A stretch of 64,000 nt of DNA from Alistipes sp. dk3624 (GCF_009557455.1 NZ_CP045651.1:62001-126000), one strand, 5' to 3'; positions 8,144-17,243 are shown, counted from the first letter of the stretch. Notes: a model not told the origin generated them from the letters alone. A program made the numbers and translations.

Positions 8144-8518
8144 ATGAAAAAAGTTATTGCAACCGCGGCGGCCCCGCAGGCCGTAGGCCCTTACAGCCAA
8201 GCCGTCGAAGCGGACGGGACGGTTTACGTTTCCGGCCAACTCCCGATCGATCCGATCAGCGGTACGATGCCCGATACGGTCGCCCGGCAGACCGAACAAT
8301 CGCTGCTCAACATCGGGGCGATCCTCGCCGAAGCCGGATGCTCGTTCGACAACGTGGTCAAATCGACCGTTTTGCTCGACGATATCAGCAATTTCGGGGC
8401 CATGAACGAAGTCTACGCTCGATTCTTCACCGGGCAGATGCCGGCCCGGGTGTGCTATCAGGTCGCGGCGCTGCCCAAAGGCGCAAAAGTCGAGATAGAT
8501 GTGATCGCCGTAAAATAG
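8144..8518 (+). CDS. ridA: RidA-family reactive enamine/imine deaminase
   Basis: 124 residues, the standard length. It hydrolyses reactive enamine/imine intermediates (such as 2-aminoacrylate) made by PLP enzymes, as a cytoplasmic trimer. Family marks: APQAVGPYSQAV near the N-terminus, VYVSGQLPIDP, QTEQSLLNI, and the C-terminal PARVCYQVAALPKGAKVEID with the substrate-binding arginine. It is a single gene with a terminator immediately after it. Confidence 0.96.
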   Translation: MKKVIATAAAPQAVGPYSQAVEADGTVYVSGQLPIDPISGTMPDTVARQTEQSLLNIGAILAEAGCSFDNVVKSTVLLDDISNFGAMNEVYARFFTGQMPARVCYQVAALPKGAKVEIDVIAVK

Positions 8519-8548
8519 ACGCGGTACGGCTTTCGTATCGGGAAAACA

Positions 8549-8576
8549 ACCGGACAGCAACGTCCGGTCGTTTTTG
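8549..8576 (+). terminator. Rho-independent terminator of ridA
   Basis: ACCGGAC (8549-8555) pairs with GTCCGGT (8562-8568) and is followed by CGTTTTTG. The position, about 30 bases after the ridA stop, fits. Confidence 0.75.
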
Positions 8577-8617
8577 TCGTTGGGAAAGCGTTGCCGGGCG
8601 GGCGGCCGCTTGCGGGC

Positions 8618-9913
8618 TTATTCGAAGTCGAGGGTTTTCAGGGTTCCGTTCGGATCGACGTACCGGATCAGGGCGTTCGCTCCGTCGGCCGATTTCGTAA
8701 AGTCGGGACTCCCGGTATACACGTTTCCGATACACCTGCTGCTGACCTGCGACCGGTTTCGAATGGCGGTGCCGTCCATGTTGAAAATATTGCCGTCGAT
8801 CAGCAGGTTGCCCGAGTTGGGAAGGATGTCTATGCACACCCTCTTCGGCGATGCGGGTTCGGTAAATTGGTTGTGCGACACGATGAAGTCGTTCACGGCG
8901 TCGCATTCGATGTCCTTCGACGTGTAGGACGACACGCTGTCGGGATCCGCATGCCACCTGCTCGCCGCCCGGTTGAAGCAGTAAAACAGGTTTCCGGAGA
9001 CGAATCCCTGCCGGATGCCTTTCAGGGCCAGTCCTTTGACCTTGTAGTGGATGTGGCTGTCGGTCAGGTGAAACGCCGGTTCGCCCCACCCGTCCGTTCG
9101 TGCCGACAGCCTTACCCGAATGCCGGTGTCCTGCCCTACGAAGTAGCAGTCGGATACGATCCCGTCCTCGCTGTCTATTTCGCTCCGGTACAGCAGGCCG
9201 TATTCCGCCCCTCCCCAGAAGTAGCATTTGTCGACGAGCGGGCTGTAACAGTCCAGCAAGGCGAATCCCGCAGCCATTTTACCGTGCGAATCGCCGTACT
9301 CGGACGTGATCTTGACATTGTCCAGCATCGGATACCAGGCGTTCTTTACGACGATTCCGTTGGCGAAATAGCCGTTGCTGAAATGCGGCCCCCGCACCAG
9401 CAGGTTCCTTGCCTGGAACATCCTCGAATGGTGATCTCCGGGGTTCTGGTCGGCCGTATTGAATTCGACCGCCGTACCGAGGCCTTTTTTTACGGCGACC
9501 AGCGAAAGATCGCAGACGGTCACGGTCAGCATATTCGTCGCCAGATTGAAATAAAGCCCTCCATCCTCGTTGTCGCAGATCAGTTCGGTCGCGTCCTCCC
9601 CCGCTCCCCTGACGCAAATTCCCGAATGGTAATCGTATCCGCCGAACTGCGGCTGGTCGAAAACGATCCGTCGGGATATCCGGAACGATCCGGCCGGAAG
9701 GACGATCTCGACCTGCCTTTTGCCTTCCATCCGCCGGAATATTTTCTCGAAGGCCGGGGCGCAGTCGGTCGTCCCGTCGTTTTTCGCTCCGAAGTCCAGG
9801 ATGTTGTAGGTGGCGCATCCGCGGTCGTCGCGGTCTTTCGGCCGGGCGGCCAGGCTGTCGCAGCCGGTCGCGATGCAGAAAAGCGTACACAGCAGTAAGG
9901 AATGAAATCTCAT
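8618..9913 (-). CDS. Pectate-lyase-superfamily beta-helix lipoprotein
   Basis: 431 residues. Signal peptide MRFHSLLLCTLFCIATGC ends at a lipobox cysteine, so an outer-membrane lipoprotein is likely. The mature chain opens with YNILDFGAKNDGTTDCAPAFEKIF, the hallmark start of the pectate_lyase_3 / GH28-like right-handed beta-helix. Repeated short strands follow (NGIVVKNAWYPMLDNVKI, GIVSDCYFVG, NLLIDGNIFNMDG). The catalytic residues are not identified, so it may be a glycan lyase, a hydrolase or a binding protein. The frame extends 24 codons upstream, but the signal peptide fixes the start at 9913. Confidence 0.82.
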   Translation of the reverse strand: MRFHSLLLCTLFCIATGCDSLAARPKDRDDRGCATYNILDFGAKNDGTTDCAPAFEKIFRRMEGKRQVEIVLPAGSFRISRRIVFDQPQFGGYDYHSGICVRGAGEDATELICDNEDGGLYFNLATNMLTVTVCDLSLVAVKKGLGTAVEFNTADQNPGDHHSRMFQARNLLVRGPHFSNGYFANGIVVKNAWYPMLDNVKITSEYGDSHGKMAAGFALLDCYSPLVDKCYFWGGAEYGLLYRSEIDSEDGIVSDCYFVGQDTGIRVRLSARTDGWGEPAFHLTDSHIHYKVKGLALKGIRQGFVSGNLFYCFNRAASRWHADPDSVSSYTSKDIECDAVNDFIVSHNQFTEPASPKRVCIDILPNSGNLLIDGNIFNMDGTAIRNRSQVSSRCIGNVYTGSPDFTKSADGANALIRYVDPNGTLKTLDFE

Positions 9914-10222
9914 AATTTTCTGTTTTACGGACTTTTGAACGGTACGGTTAAAACCCGTTCGGGGTGTTTCCGACACGGAATGCAATATTGCAAAGATTTC
10001 CGGAATAAATCAACGACGGGCAGACTAAAGATGGGTATTTTGTCCACATACCTGATTCGATTTAATTTATCAGTTAGTGCCAAATTTGCATGTAAAGATT
10101 AATCGGTTTATCTTCGGGATGATATAAGTATATGCCATTAGGCGCGTTGTGCGCGTCTTTTGCCGTAATTGTTTTCTTCAAGAGTAAACTTCATTTGAAC
10201 AATGATTTATAGTTGATTGCCG
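9914..10222. other. Divergent intergenic region, no gene seen
   Basis: 309 relatively AT-rich bases between two divergent lipoprotein genes. It must hold promoters for both. I see only weak partial -7 matches and no structured RNA or conserved ORF. Confidence 0.5.
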
Positions 10223-11362
10223 ATGTACAAGTCGTCGTTTATTTGTTTCTGGGTTTCTGTTTTGTGGATCGCTGGCTGTACTTCGTCCGCAGAATCCGGA
10301 TCCGCCCCTGTTTTTACGGTGACTGTTCGGGAAGCGAATACGGGTTTATGCGATTCTCTCTGGCGTTATTCGAAACCGGTATTTCTGGAAACCACTTCCG
10401 AATCGGCGCTGAGTATGATCTCGAAAGTCGTTCTGTGGAACGGTCGGATCTTTGTTTCGGATAACCGCTATGATAAAATATGCGTGTTCGATACCGCCGG
10501 AAAGTTTTTATGGAATATTCGCCGGGTCGGCAGAGGGCCCGGGGAGTATATCGGAATGACGGATTTCGTGATCGATCCCGACCGGGAAGAATTGATCATC
10601 TATGCCGATAAGCCCTACAAATTGATTCATTGCGGTGTACAAGGCGATTTCCGGTATGAAAGCCGGTTGCCGGACGCTCTGTTCAAAGAGTTGGCTTTTA
10701 CGGAAAAGTACCTTGTCGCGATTAACAGCCAGCAGATGTTTCCGGCCGATTATCTGTCCCTGATAGAACGGGGACGGGAAGATGGATTTGTAAAAATTCC
10801 TTTTGAACGTCCGATTCCTTTCAATACCTATTCCATCGGGCGGCAGCTCGTCGTTTCCGATCATCTGAATTTTACGTGCCGGTACGACAATACGGTCTAC
10901 CGATTGGACGGGAAGGAAATCGTACCTTGGTTCCAAATCGATTTCGGGGAGAAAAATTTCCCTGCGTCGCGGTTGAATGTACAATTGACACAGGAGGAGT
11001 TTTGGGATTTGCTGGTAAAGGGTTACGTTTATTCCGTTACGAACGTCACCGAAGACGGGAAAACGGTTTATTTTACGACGAACCTGTCCGGATTGGGGAA
11101 GATCGATCTGGAAGGACGGCAAACAACTTATTTGCGGTCTCTTAAAGATGGACGTCTGGGGGTTTTCCTCGGGGAAATGCTTGCCGTCGAACACGTCGGA
11201 GGGCATCCTGTGGTCGGGTTCTTTCAGACTTTACAGCAATTGAAATTGTCGGTATCCGACCGGGGAAATTCAACGGATTCGGTTTTTCTGAGCCGTGTGC
11301 GGACAGCCCGGGAGGATGATAACCCGGTTTTGTTTTTTTATTCGAATCATCCGTTCGAATAA
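10223..11362 (+). CDS. Six-bladed beta-propeller lipoprotein (BF3164/NHL-like)
   Basis: 379 residues. The signal peptide ends in a lipobox (LWIAGC). The body shows repeated propeller-blade patterns: ISKVVLWNGRIFVSDNRYDKICVFDTAGKF, the VGRGPGEYIGMTDFVIDP turn that is typical of Bacteroidota 6-bladed propeller proteins, and later VYSVTNVTEDGKTVYF. These envelope proteins are common in gut Bacteroidota, mostly without known function. A TTG two codons earlier is possible, but the ATG at 10223 is preferred. A terminator follows. Confidence 0.83.
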   Translation: MYKSSFICFWVSVLWIAGCTSSAESGSAPVFTVTVREANTGLCDSLWRYSKPVFLETTSESALSMISKVVLWNGRIFVSDNRYDKICVFDTAGKFLWNIRRVGRGPGEYIGMTDFVIDPDREELIIYADKPYKLIHCGVQGDFRYESRLPDALFKELAFTEKYLVAINSQQMFPADYLSLIERGREDGFVKIPFERPIPFNTYSIGRQLVVSDHLNFTCRYDNTVYRLDGKEIVPWFQIDFGEKNFPASRLNVQLTQEEFWDLLVKGYVYSVTNVTEDGKTVYFTTNLSGLGKIDLEGRQTTYLRSLKDGRLGVFLGEMLAVEHVGGHPVVGFFQTLQQLKLSVSDRGNSTDSVFLSRVRTAREDDNPVLFFYSNHPFE

Positions 11363-11429
11363 AGGTTGTATTGCCGAACTTCTGAGCGTAAGTACCGCTT
11401 CCCGCTACCTGCGGCGTCGCAACCAAAGA

Positions 11430-11467
11430 AGAGCGCTTGTTTGTTTGGCAGGGCGCTCTCTTTTTTA
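11430..11467 (+). terminator. Terminator between convergent propeller and beta-lactamase genes
   Basis: AGAGCGC (11430-11436) pairs with GCGCTCT (11453-11459) and is followed by CTTTTTTA on the plus strand. It ends at the stop of the convergent beta-lactamase gene. Confidence 0.7.
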
Positions 11468-12466
11468 CGGACTCCCGGCCGCATCGTCGGCCGACACGCT
11501 TTCGGGGCGGCAAAGCGTCGGACGGTTCGGATCAGTCGGACGTATCATAAAATCGTATACGATTGCGGAAATGCGGGCGATTATGGAGGCGTTCGTCGGA
11601 TCGTCTTCCTGCGAATCGCTGACGAATACGGCGATGTAGTATCTTTTGCCGTCCGGCGTCAGCACGAATCCGGCGTCGTTGTCGGCGATTTTGACGCCCG
11701 TTGAGGTGCGGTCGGAAGAGCCCGTTTTGTGGCCGACCGTGCAGTCCGGGGGCAACAGACTTTTGAGCTTGTCCTGCCCGGTCGAGGTTTCCGTCATGAT
11801 CCGGATCAGGAATTTTTTGTACTTGGATGCGAACAGCCGGTTTTCGAAAAAGGTCTCGATCAGGCGTGCCGTCGCCGTCGGCGTACTACGGTTCAGGTAT
11901 TGGTTCTCGATCCGGTCGTGCATCGTTTTTTCCGAGGCGGAAATGAACGTGTTTTCGATGCCGAGGCCGCGCACGTATTTTTCGACGGCTTCGGGGCCTC
12001 CGGCATATTCGAGCAGGATGTCGCAAGCGTTGTTGTCGCTGTGCGCTACGCTGTATCTCAGCAGTTCCGCTATCGTAATCGAAAAGTCCCGGCCCGGGTG
12101 TCGTTCTCTCAGCGGGCTGTATGTGTCCGGGTGCATGTCCGAAGCTTTTATGCGGACGACGCTGTCCAGCGGGGTGCGGTTCTTGTCCATGCGGTCGAGT
12201 ACGGCCAGGGCGGTGTGGAATTTGAATACGCTCATCAGCGGGAACAGGATGCTGTCGTTCGCCGCGACGATTTCGTCCCGGTTGGACAGTACGGTCACCC
12301 CGACGGTCGCCCGGTACCGGGACAGCACGGAGTCGATTTGCCGGACGAGCGTTCCGCATTGCGGTTTTGCCGTAGCGCATAAAGCCGCGAACAGGCATAC
12401 GGCCGTCAGACAGCCATATGCGGCGATTCGTCGGACGGTTTCGGCGGTCATAAGCGGTCTGCGCAT
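11465..12466 (-). CDS. Class A beta-lactamase (CfxA/CepA-like, subclass A2)
   Basis: 333 residues. A serine hydrolase of the periplasm that opens beta-lactam rings. The three family motifs are present: S79-V-F-K82, S143-D-N145 and K247-T-G249, plus an omega-loop stretch IENQYLNRSTP that would carry the general-base Glu. The N-terminus is a signal peptide; a second start at M6 is also possible. The stop codon of the upstream polyferredoxin gene (12468) is within 2 bases of this start, so it is probably expressed as the last gene of that block. The substrate range is not predictable from sequence alone. Confidence 0.9.
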   Translation of the reverse strand: MRRPLMTAETVRRIAAYGCLTAVCLFAALCATAKPQCGTLVRQIDSVLSRYRATVGVTVLSNRDEIVAANDSILFPLMSVFKFHTALAVLDRMDKNRTPLDSVVRIKASDMHPDTYSPLRERHPGRDFSITIAELLRYSVAHSDNNACDILLEYAGGPEAVEKYVRGLGIENTFISASEKTMHDRIENQYLNRSTPTATARLIETFFENRLFASKYKKFLIRIMTETSTGQDKLKSLLPPDCTVGHKTGSSDRTSTGVKIADNDAGFVLTPDGKRYYIAVFVSDSQEDDPTNASIIARISAIVYDFMIRPTDPNRPTLCRPESVSADDAAGSP

Positions 12467-12467
12467 T

Positions 12468-14075
12468 TTAAAATCCGAAATCGTCGATTTTGATGTCGCT
12501 GCCGCCCGACCGTTCGAACGGTTTCGCCTGCTGTTGCACCGGATTGCCTTCCACGTGGATCGCCCGGAACGGTCGTGCCGGGCAGACGTATTCGCAGCCG
12601 CCGCATCCGACGCAGATATCCGGGTCGATCGACGGGATGGTCAGTCCCTCCTTGTACGGGATCATCGTCACCGCTTGCGTCGGACAGTGCTCGGAGCAGG
12701 CGCCGCAACTCGTTTCGTCGGCATAGACGATGCAATCTTCCTTAATGAATACGACGCGCCCCACCTGCGTCAAGTGCTTTTGCTCGACGGTAAGCGGATG
12801 GATCGCCCCGTTCGGACATACGTCCGAGCAGACGGTACAGTCGAAATTGCAGAATCCGCGGTCGAAATACATTACCGGCTGCATTACCCCGCCGAGTCCG
12901 TATTCGGTTACGGCCGGTTTCAGTACGTGCGACGGGCATTTGGCGATACATAGGTGGCAGGCCGTGCAGTGTTTGAGCAGGTGTTCCGGGCTGACCGCTC
13001 CCGGGGGGCAGAGCGGATGCTGCCGTTTGTACCCTTTGCGGCCCGATAGCAACTCTTCCTGTTTCCTGGCGAATGCTTCGGGCAGCAGGGCGGCGGTCGC
13101 CAGCAGCGTGCCGAGGAACTGCCGCCGCGACCGGTCGGGCGATTCGGAAACGCCTGCCGTTTCGGGCGGGCTGCAAGGGGCAGGTTGCGAAGACGTAGGA
13201 ACCGTTTGCGGGATACCGCCCTTTTTTACGGCCAACGGAACCGCCGCTTTCGATGCGGTGGACGAGAACTGGATCGCCTGCTGCCGGCAGTTGTCCAGGC
13301 AATCGAAACAGGCTATGCAACGGCTGTAATCGACCGTGTGCGTCTTGCGGTCGATGCACGACGCTTTGCATTTCGAAGCGCATACGCCGCAACCGTTGCA
13401 GTTGTTCTTGTCGATCCTGATTTTGAACAGCGCGTATTTGCTCAGGAAACCCAGCAGCGTGCCGACCGGACAGATCGTATTGCAGTACGAGCGACCGTGT
13501 TTCCATGCCAAAAAACCGATGATTCCGAACGTGGCCAGTGCGACGATAAAAGCCAGCGGGCTGACGACGGCGACTTCCGTGCGGTAGAAAGTATAGTTGT
13601 CGAATTTCGTGAAAATCGCTTCCAGCAGGTTGTTGCCGGCCATGTAGACCGGGCTGAAGACATTCGATACCAACCGCCCGTAAGCCCCGTACGGATCGAG
13701 CAGGCTCAGCACGACGGTCAGGCCGAACAAGTACGTGACTACGACGACTCCGAGCACCGACCACCTTAGGATCGTTTTCGCCGGCGCGAACGCGAACCGT
13801 TTCCGTTTTTTCTGCAACCGGCCGGCGATTCGGTTCACGATATCCTGGAAAATGCCCGTCGGGCAGACGACCGAACAGTAAATCCGCCCGAACAGCAGCG
13901 TCGCCAGAATTAGCCCGGCCAGCGTGACGAGGCTCAACGACAGCACCGCCGGCAGGAATTGGATACTGACCAGTCCGTGAAAACTTTCCGGCAGCCATCC
14001 GGCGAAGTCGAGGAAGTAGAGCGTAATCAGGGTAAAGGTCGCTGTCGCCGCTACCACACGCAACTTTCTGAGCAT
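12468..14075 (-). CDS. NapH/NapG-like membrane polyferredoxin fusion with an internal Tat-like signal
   Basis: 535 residues. The first part is NapH/YccM-like: hydrophobic segments around 10-25, 40-63, 103-126 and 170-191, the two CxxxCP motifs (C67-C71, C198-C202), then two 4Fe-4S motifs (C226-C240, C253-C263). A Pro/Ser linker leads to SRRQFLG (R317-R318) and a hydrophobic stretch, which looks like a twin-arginine signal. The second part is NapG-like with four more clusters (C370-C380, C409-C420, C448/C457-C464, C488-C498). Known NapG/NapH are separate proteins that pass electrons from quinol to the periplasm. Here they seem joined. The adjacent gene makes a DUF362 protein. The final electron acceptor is unknown. 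Confidence 0.88.
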   Translation of the reverse strand: MLRKLRVVAATATFTLITLYFLDFAGWLPESFHGLVSIQFLPAVLSLSLVTLAGLILATLLFGRIYCSVVCPTGIFQDIVNRIAGRLQKKRKRFAFAPAKTILRWSVLGVVVVTYLFGLTVVLSLLDPYGAYGRLVSNVFSPVYMAGNNLLEAIFTKFDNYTFYRTEVAVVSPLAFIVALATFGIIGFLAWKHGRSYCNTICPVGTLLGFLSKYALFKIRIDKNNCNGCGVCASKCKASCIDRKTHTVDYSRCIACFDCLDNCRQQAIQFSSTASKAAVPLAVKKGGIPQTVPTSSQPAPCSPPETAGVSESPDRSRRQFLGTLLATAALLPEAFARKQEELLSGRKGYKRQHPLCPPGAVSPEHLLKHCTACHLCIAKCPSHVLKPAVTEYGLGGVMQPVMYFDRGFCNFDCTVCSDVCPNGAIHPLTVEQKHLTQVGRVVFIKEDCIVYADETSCGACSEHCPTQAVTMIPYKEGLTIPSIDPDICVGCGGCEYVCPARPFRAIHVEGNPVQQQAKPFERSGGSDIKIDDFGF

Positions 14076-14090
14076 GATGTTTTCGTCTTT

Positions 14091-15029
14091 TTACAGTTTG
14101 ATTCGTTTGACGTTCAACTTATCGAGATCCGTCGTGCCGATGTTCAGCGCCTGGCCGTTGGCCAGATGTCCGACCGATTCCATCGGCATTTCGCGGATCT
14201 GGTTGAAGAATTTCGTGGCGGCCGTGTCGACGGCGACGATGTCCGGCGATACGAAAAGCCCTTTGGCGAGCACCACGTCGTCGGCCGACTGACCGCGCGG
14301 TCCGTTGGTCTTCATCACGCGGTAGGCGTCCACCACGTTCAGCGCCGGTTTCTTTTGCAGCGTGCAGATGTCGGCGATGCACTGCTGCAGGTCGTCGCGG
14401 TGGAATGCGCCGCGATCCCAGACGATGCCCATCAGGTTTTTCATCGAGATGGTCAGGTTAGCTCCCCCGTGGTGTTTGAGCACCGGTACGTTGATCCAGA
14501 CGTCGCTGTCGAGGATCGCCCGGTGCACCTTGGCGTTTTTGAGGATTTTGCCGTGCGGCAGCGAAATGTCGCGGTAATAGGACTCCTCGTGGGCCGGAAC
14601 GACTTTCGCGCCTGCGGTTTTGGCGGCATCTTCGATGCCGCTGTTTTTATAACATTTGATCCAGTCGTCGCAGGTGTGGTCGAAAACCGCGACCTCCTTG
14701 GCTCCGGCGGCCAGGCACTGCTTGACGATCTCGGCGATCAGCTTGGGATTGGTGTTGCCGGCCAGTTCGGGCGTTTTGTCCCAGCCGATATTTGGCTTGA
14801 CGGCCACTTTGGCCCCTGCTTTGACGAACTTTTTCATGCCGCCCATCTCGGCGATCGCTTTGCGGAACATGGCGTCCGGTTCGCCGCCCATGACGGCGAT
14901 CAGGTCGGTTTTTCCTCCCGTAGCGGGGTCGGTGACGGATTGGGCCAGCAGATCCATCGTCCCGCCCGGCTTGATAATCATCGCAACCCCCGTCAGGGCG
15001 ATCGCCTTTAAGAAATCTCGTCTGTCCAT
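14091..15029 (-). CDS. DUF362 protein with a Tat-like signal peptide
   Basis: 312 residues. The N-terminus MDRRDFLKAIALTG fits a twin-arginine signal, so export after cofactor or fold assembly is likely. The rest is one DUF362 domain: VAVKPNIGWDKTPE, a conserved cysteine/aspartate region VFDHTCDD, WINVPVLKHHGGANLTISMKNLMG and SPDIVAVDTAATKFF. No 4Fe-4S motif is present, unlike the second DUF362 protein of this block. It starts 15 bases before the polyferredoxin gene in transcription order, so the two are probably co-expressed and may interact in the envelope. The biochemical activity of this subfamily is not known to me. Confidence 0.88.
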   Translation of the reverse strand: MDRRDFLKAIALTGVAMIIKPGGTMDLLAQSVTDPATGGKTDLIAVMGGEPDAMFRKAIAEMGGMKKFVKAGAKVAVKPNIGWDKTPELAGNTNPKLIAEIVKQCLAAGAKEVAVFDHTCDDWIKCYKNSGIEDAAKTAGAKVVPAHEESYYRDISLPHGKILKNAKVHRAILDSDVWINVPVLKHHGGANLTISMKNLMGIVWDRGAFHRDDLQQCIADICTLQKKPALNVVDAYRVMKTNGPRGQSADDVVLAKGLFVSPDIVAVDTAATKFFNQIREMPMESVGHLANGQALNIGTTDLDKLNVKRIKL

Positions 15030-15065
15030 CGCGTTTGTTTTTAGTCGGTTTGTTTTCGAAGTATA

Positions 15066-16943
15066 TCAGAAGCGCAGGTTCACGCCGCCGAAAACCGTGG
15101 CTCGGGGCATCGGGTAACCGGCGTTGATTTCGTAGTCCTGGGCCAGCAGGTTCTCGCCCCGCGCGAAAAGTTCGACGACGGAGCTCGCTTGCCACGAGGC
15201 GCGTAGGTTCCATAATACGAATTGCTCCGTGCCCGGCGCTTTCAGATCCGTATAGAGTCCGCGGATGTATTGCACCCCGGTCGATACGCTCCAGCGCGGC
15301 CGGATAAAGTCGATACCGGCGTACAGTTTGTGCTGCGGCGCCGCCAGTATTTTGTATTCCATGTGCAGCCAGCTGTAATTGCCCGAGAAGGCCAGCGACC
15401 GGACGGCCCGGTATCGCGCGGTCAGTTCCACGCCGTAGTTTTCGATCCGGCCCGTGTTGACGTTTATCGGCCGGTTGCCGTCGAAAACCGCCTGGATCGT
15501 GTTGTCGCCCTTAAGGTAGTAAACATTGGCGCTCAGCGACAGTTTGCGTTGCCAGAAACTCTGCGTAACGGAGAACTCGTAATTCATCAGCCTTTCGGGT
15601 CGCAGGTCGGGATTTTGCGGCGGAAACATGTACATTTCGCGGATGGTCGGCGTCCGGAATCCTTTGCTGAGGATCGCTTTGAGGACGGTTTCGGGCGCTA
15701 TCGGGAAACTGATCCCGAACTGCGGGACCCACTGCGCGCCGAAGTGCGGGTTATAATCCATGCGGACGCCCGCGTTCAGCGTCATCCATCTCGCGAGCGT
15801 CTGCTGCATGTTCAGGTAGACCGCCACATCGTTCAGCGTCTTGTCGGCCAACTGTTCGTCTCGGTCGGGATAGCGGTTCCAGGCGCGTCCCCCGCTGCGT
15901 TGGTAGTCCGCTCCGAGCGTCGTCTGGTTGCCCGTAAACAGCCGGTACGACTGGTAGGCTGTGATGCCCAGCATCCGGTCCCGCGAACGGAAACGGTAGT
16001 CCGGCGACGGTTGTCCCGGGCTGTGCCCGTCGTCGATTTTGTGATATCCGAAGTTGTAAAAGAATTTCAGCGATCCCGACGTGCGTTCGTAGCGGTTGTC
16101 GAGCGAGAACGAGGTCATTCCGCGGGTAATCAGCGCATCGTTGTCGATCAGCGGAGCGGTGACGGAACCGGGGTTCGAGGCGGCGAAATGGTTCAGGTTC
16201 ACGTCCGCGAACGCTTTCCAGTGCGCGGTGAAGTCGTAGCCCAGCTTCAGGTAGCCTCCCCAACCGCCGAATCCCATGTCCTTGCGGTGTCCGTCGGTAC
16301 GACTGTAATTCAGCGCGGCGAAACTGTTGAATTTTCCTTTCCGCACGGCGTTGCTCACTTCGACGTTCAGCGTGTTGAACGAGCCGTACATCAGACGGGC
16401 CGTGTTGTAGACGCCATCCGCTTGCCCTTTTTTCGTGATGATGTTTACGACGCCGCCCATCGCGTTCGACCCGTACAGGATCGAGGCCGGGCCGCGCACC
16501 ACTTCCACCCGTTCGGCGTTCATCGACTGGTAACTGTCCGCCAGCGGATGCCCCATCAGGCCCATGTACTGCGGATGTCCGTCGATCAGCACCAGCACCC
16601 CGGAAGTGGGTTCGCCCCCTACTCCCCGGATTTTCATGCCGCCGGCCGCGCCGGCCGCCACGCCGTACCCCATCACGCCGCGTCCGGTGATGAACAGTCC
16701 GGGCACCTGTTCGGTCAGCACCGGCAGCAGCGACGGTTCGAACCGCCGTTCGATTTGCCGTTCCTCGACGACCGATACGCTCATCGGCAGGTTGCGGAGG
16801 TTTACCGCCGGCCGCGATCCGGTCACGATCACTTCGTCCATCCGTACGGAGTCGGCGAAGCGTTCCGGTACGGCGCTCCGTGCGGAAATCATGCCGCAGC
16901 ATGCCATTGCGGCGCATAGGTAAAGTTTCGTCAGTACGTTCAT
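15066..16943 (-). CDS. TonB-dependent outer-membrane receptor
   Basis: 625 residues. A signal peptide is followed by a plug domain (MDEVIVTGSRPAVNLRNLPMSV, then VVRGPASILYGSNAMGGVVNIITKK) and a 22-strand-type barrel ending in the aromatic C-terminus GGVNLRF. It is short and lacks the SusC-type N-terminal extension, so it resembles metal-complex, cofactor or siderophore receptors more than SusC glycan importers. The start at 16943 gives a good signal peptide; the 20 codons before it overlap the upstream gene. Together with the ECF S component upstream it suggests uptake of a small molecule across both membranes. The ligand is unknown. Confidence 0.93.
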   Translation of the reverse strand: MNVLTKLYLCAAMACCGMISARSAVPERFADSVRMDEVIVTGSRPAVNLRNLPMSVSVVEERQIERRFEPSLLPVLTEQVPGLFITGRGVMGYGVAAGAAGGMKIRGVGGEPTSGVLVLIDGHPQYMGLMGHPLADSYQSMNAERVEVVRGPASILYGSNAMGGVVNIITKKGQADGVYNTARLMYGSFNTLNVEVSNAVRKGKFNSFAALNYSRTDGHRKDMGFGGWGGYLKLGYDFTAHWKAFADVNLNHFAASNPGSVTAPLIDNDALITRGMTSFSLDNRYERTSGSLKFFYNFGYHKIDDGHSPGQPSPDYRFRSRDRMLGITAYQSYRLFTGNQTTLGADYQRSGGRAWNRYPDRDEQLADKTLNDVAVYLNMQQTLARWMTLNAGVRMDYNPHFGAQWVPQFGISFPIAPETVLKAILSKGFRTPTIREMYMFPPQNPDLRPERLMNYEFSVTQSFWQRKLSLSANVYYLKGDNTIQAVFDGNRPINVNTGRIENYGVELTARYRAVRSLAFSGNYSWLHMEYKILAAPQHKLYAGIDFIRPRWSVSTGVQYIRGLYTDLKAPGTEQFVLWNLRASWQASSVVELFARGENLLAQDYEINAGYPMPRATVFGGVNLRF

Positions 16944-16956
16944 ACGGTCAGAGTAT

Positions 16957-17239
16957 TCATGGAAATCGGAAGCAAGCTTCGTTGTACAGCGCGTAGTCCG
17001 CATTCCCCTTCACGTCGAAGTCGACCGGGGCCAGCCGTTTTCGGTTTGTCGTATTTCGGCCGCTGGCATTCGTCGCGCAGGTTGATTCGCAGCGGGCGAA
17101 CCTCTTTGTTCAGCCGCAGGTTCAACGGCGCGGCCGGTATGATCCCGCCGTTGGCGATCGCTACCAGCAGGTCGAAATCTTCCGGGATCGGGATTTCCCG
17201 GAAACGGGTCAGCACTTCTTTGAATGTTTTTCCCGACAT
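16957..17239 (-). pseudogene. Decayed phosphoribosyltransferase-like gene (frameshift plus internal deletion)
   Basis: The first 70 codons look like the N-terminal half of a PRTase (LLVAIANGGIIPAAPLNLRLNK, then RINLRDECQRPKYDKPK). The frame then turns into non-homologous arginine-rich sequence. One base shift near 17030-17042 restores LAPVDFDVKGNADYALYNEACFRFP and a stop at 16957. Even with the shift repaired, the PRPP-binding loop (usually LLVDDVSxTGxT) is missing, and VDFDVKG appears joined directly to what looks like the C-terminal end. I infer a gene inactivated by a frameshift and a deletion. A sequencing error could explain the frameshift but not the missing loop. Confidence 0.6.
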
Positions 17240-17243
17240 CGTG

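Noticed and set aside
15222-16919. 565-codon antisense frame opposite the TonB receptor
   Set aside because: Low-complexity Arg/Val/His/Gln-rich product, fully inside a convincing receptor gene.
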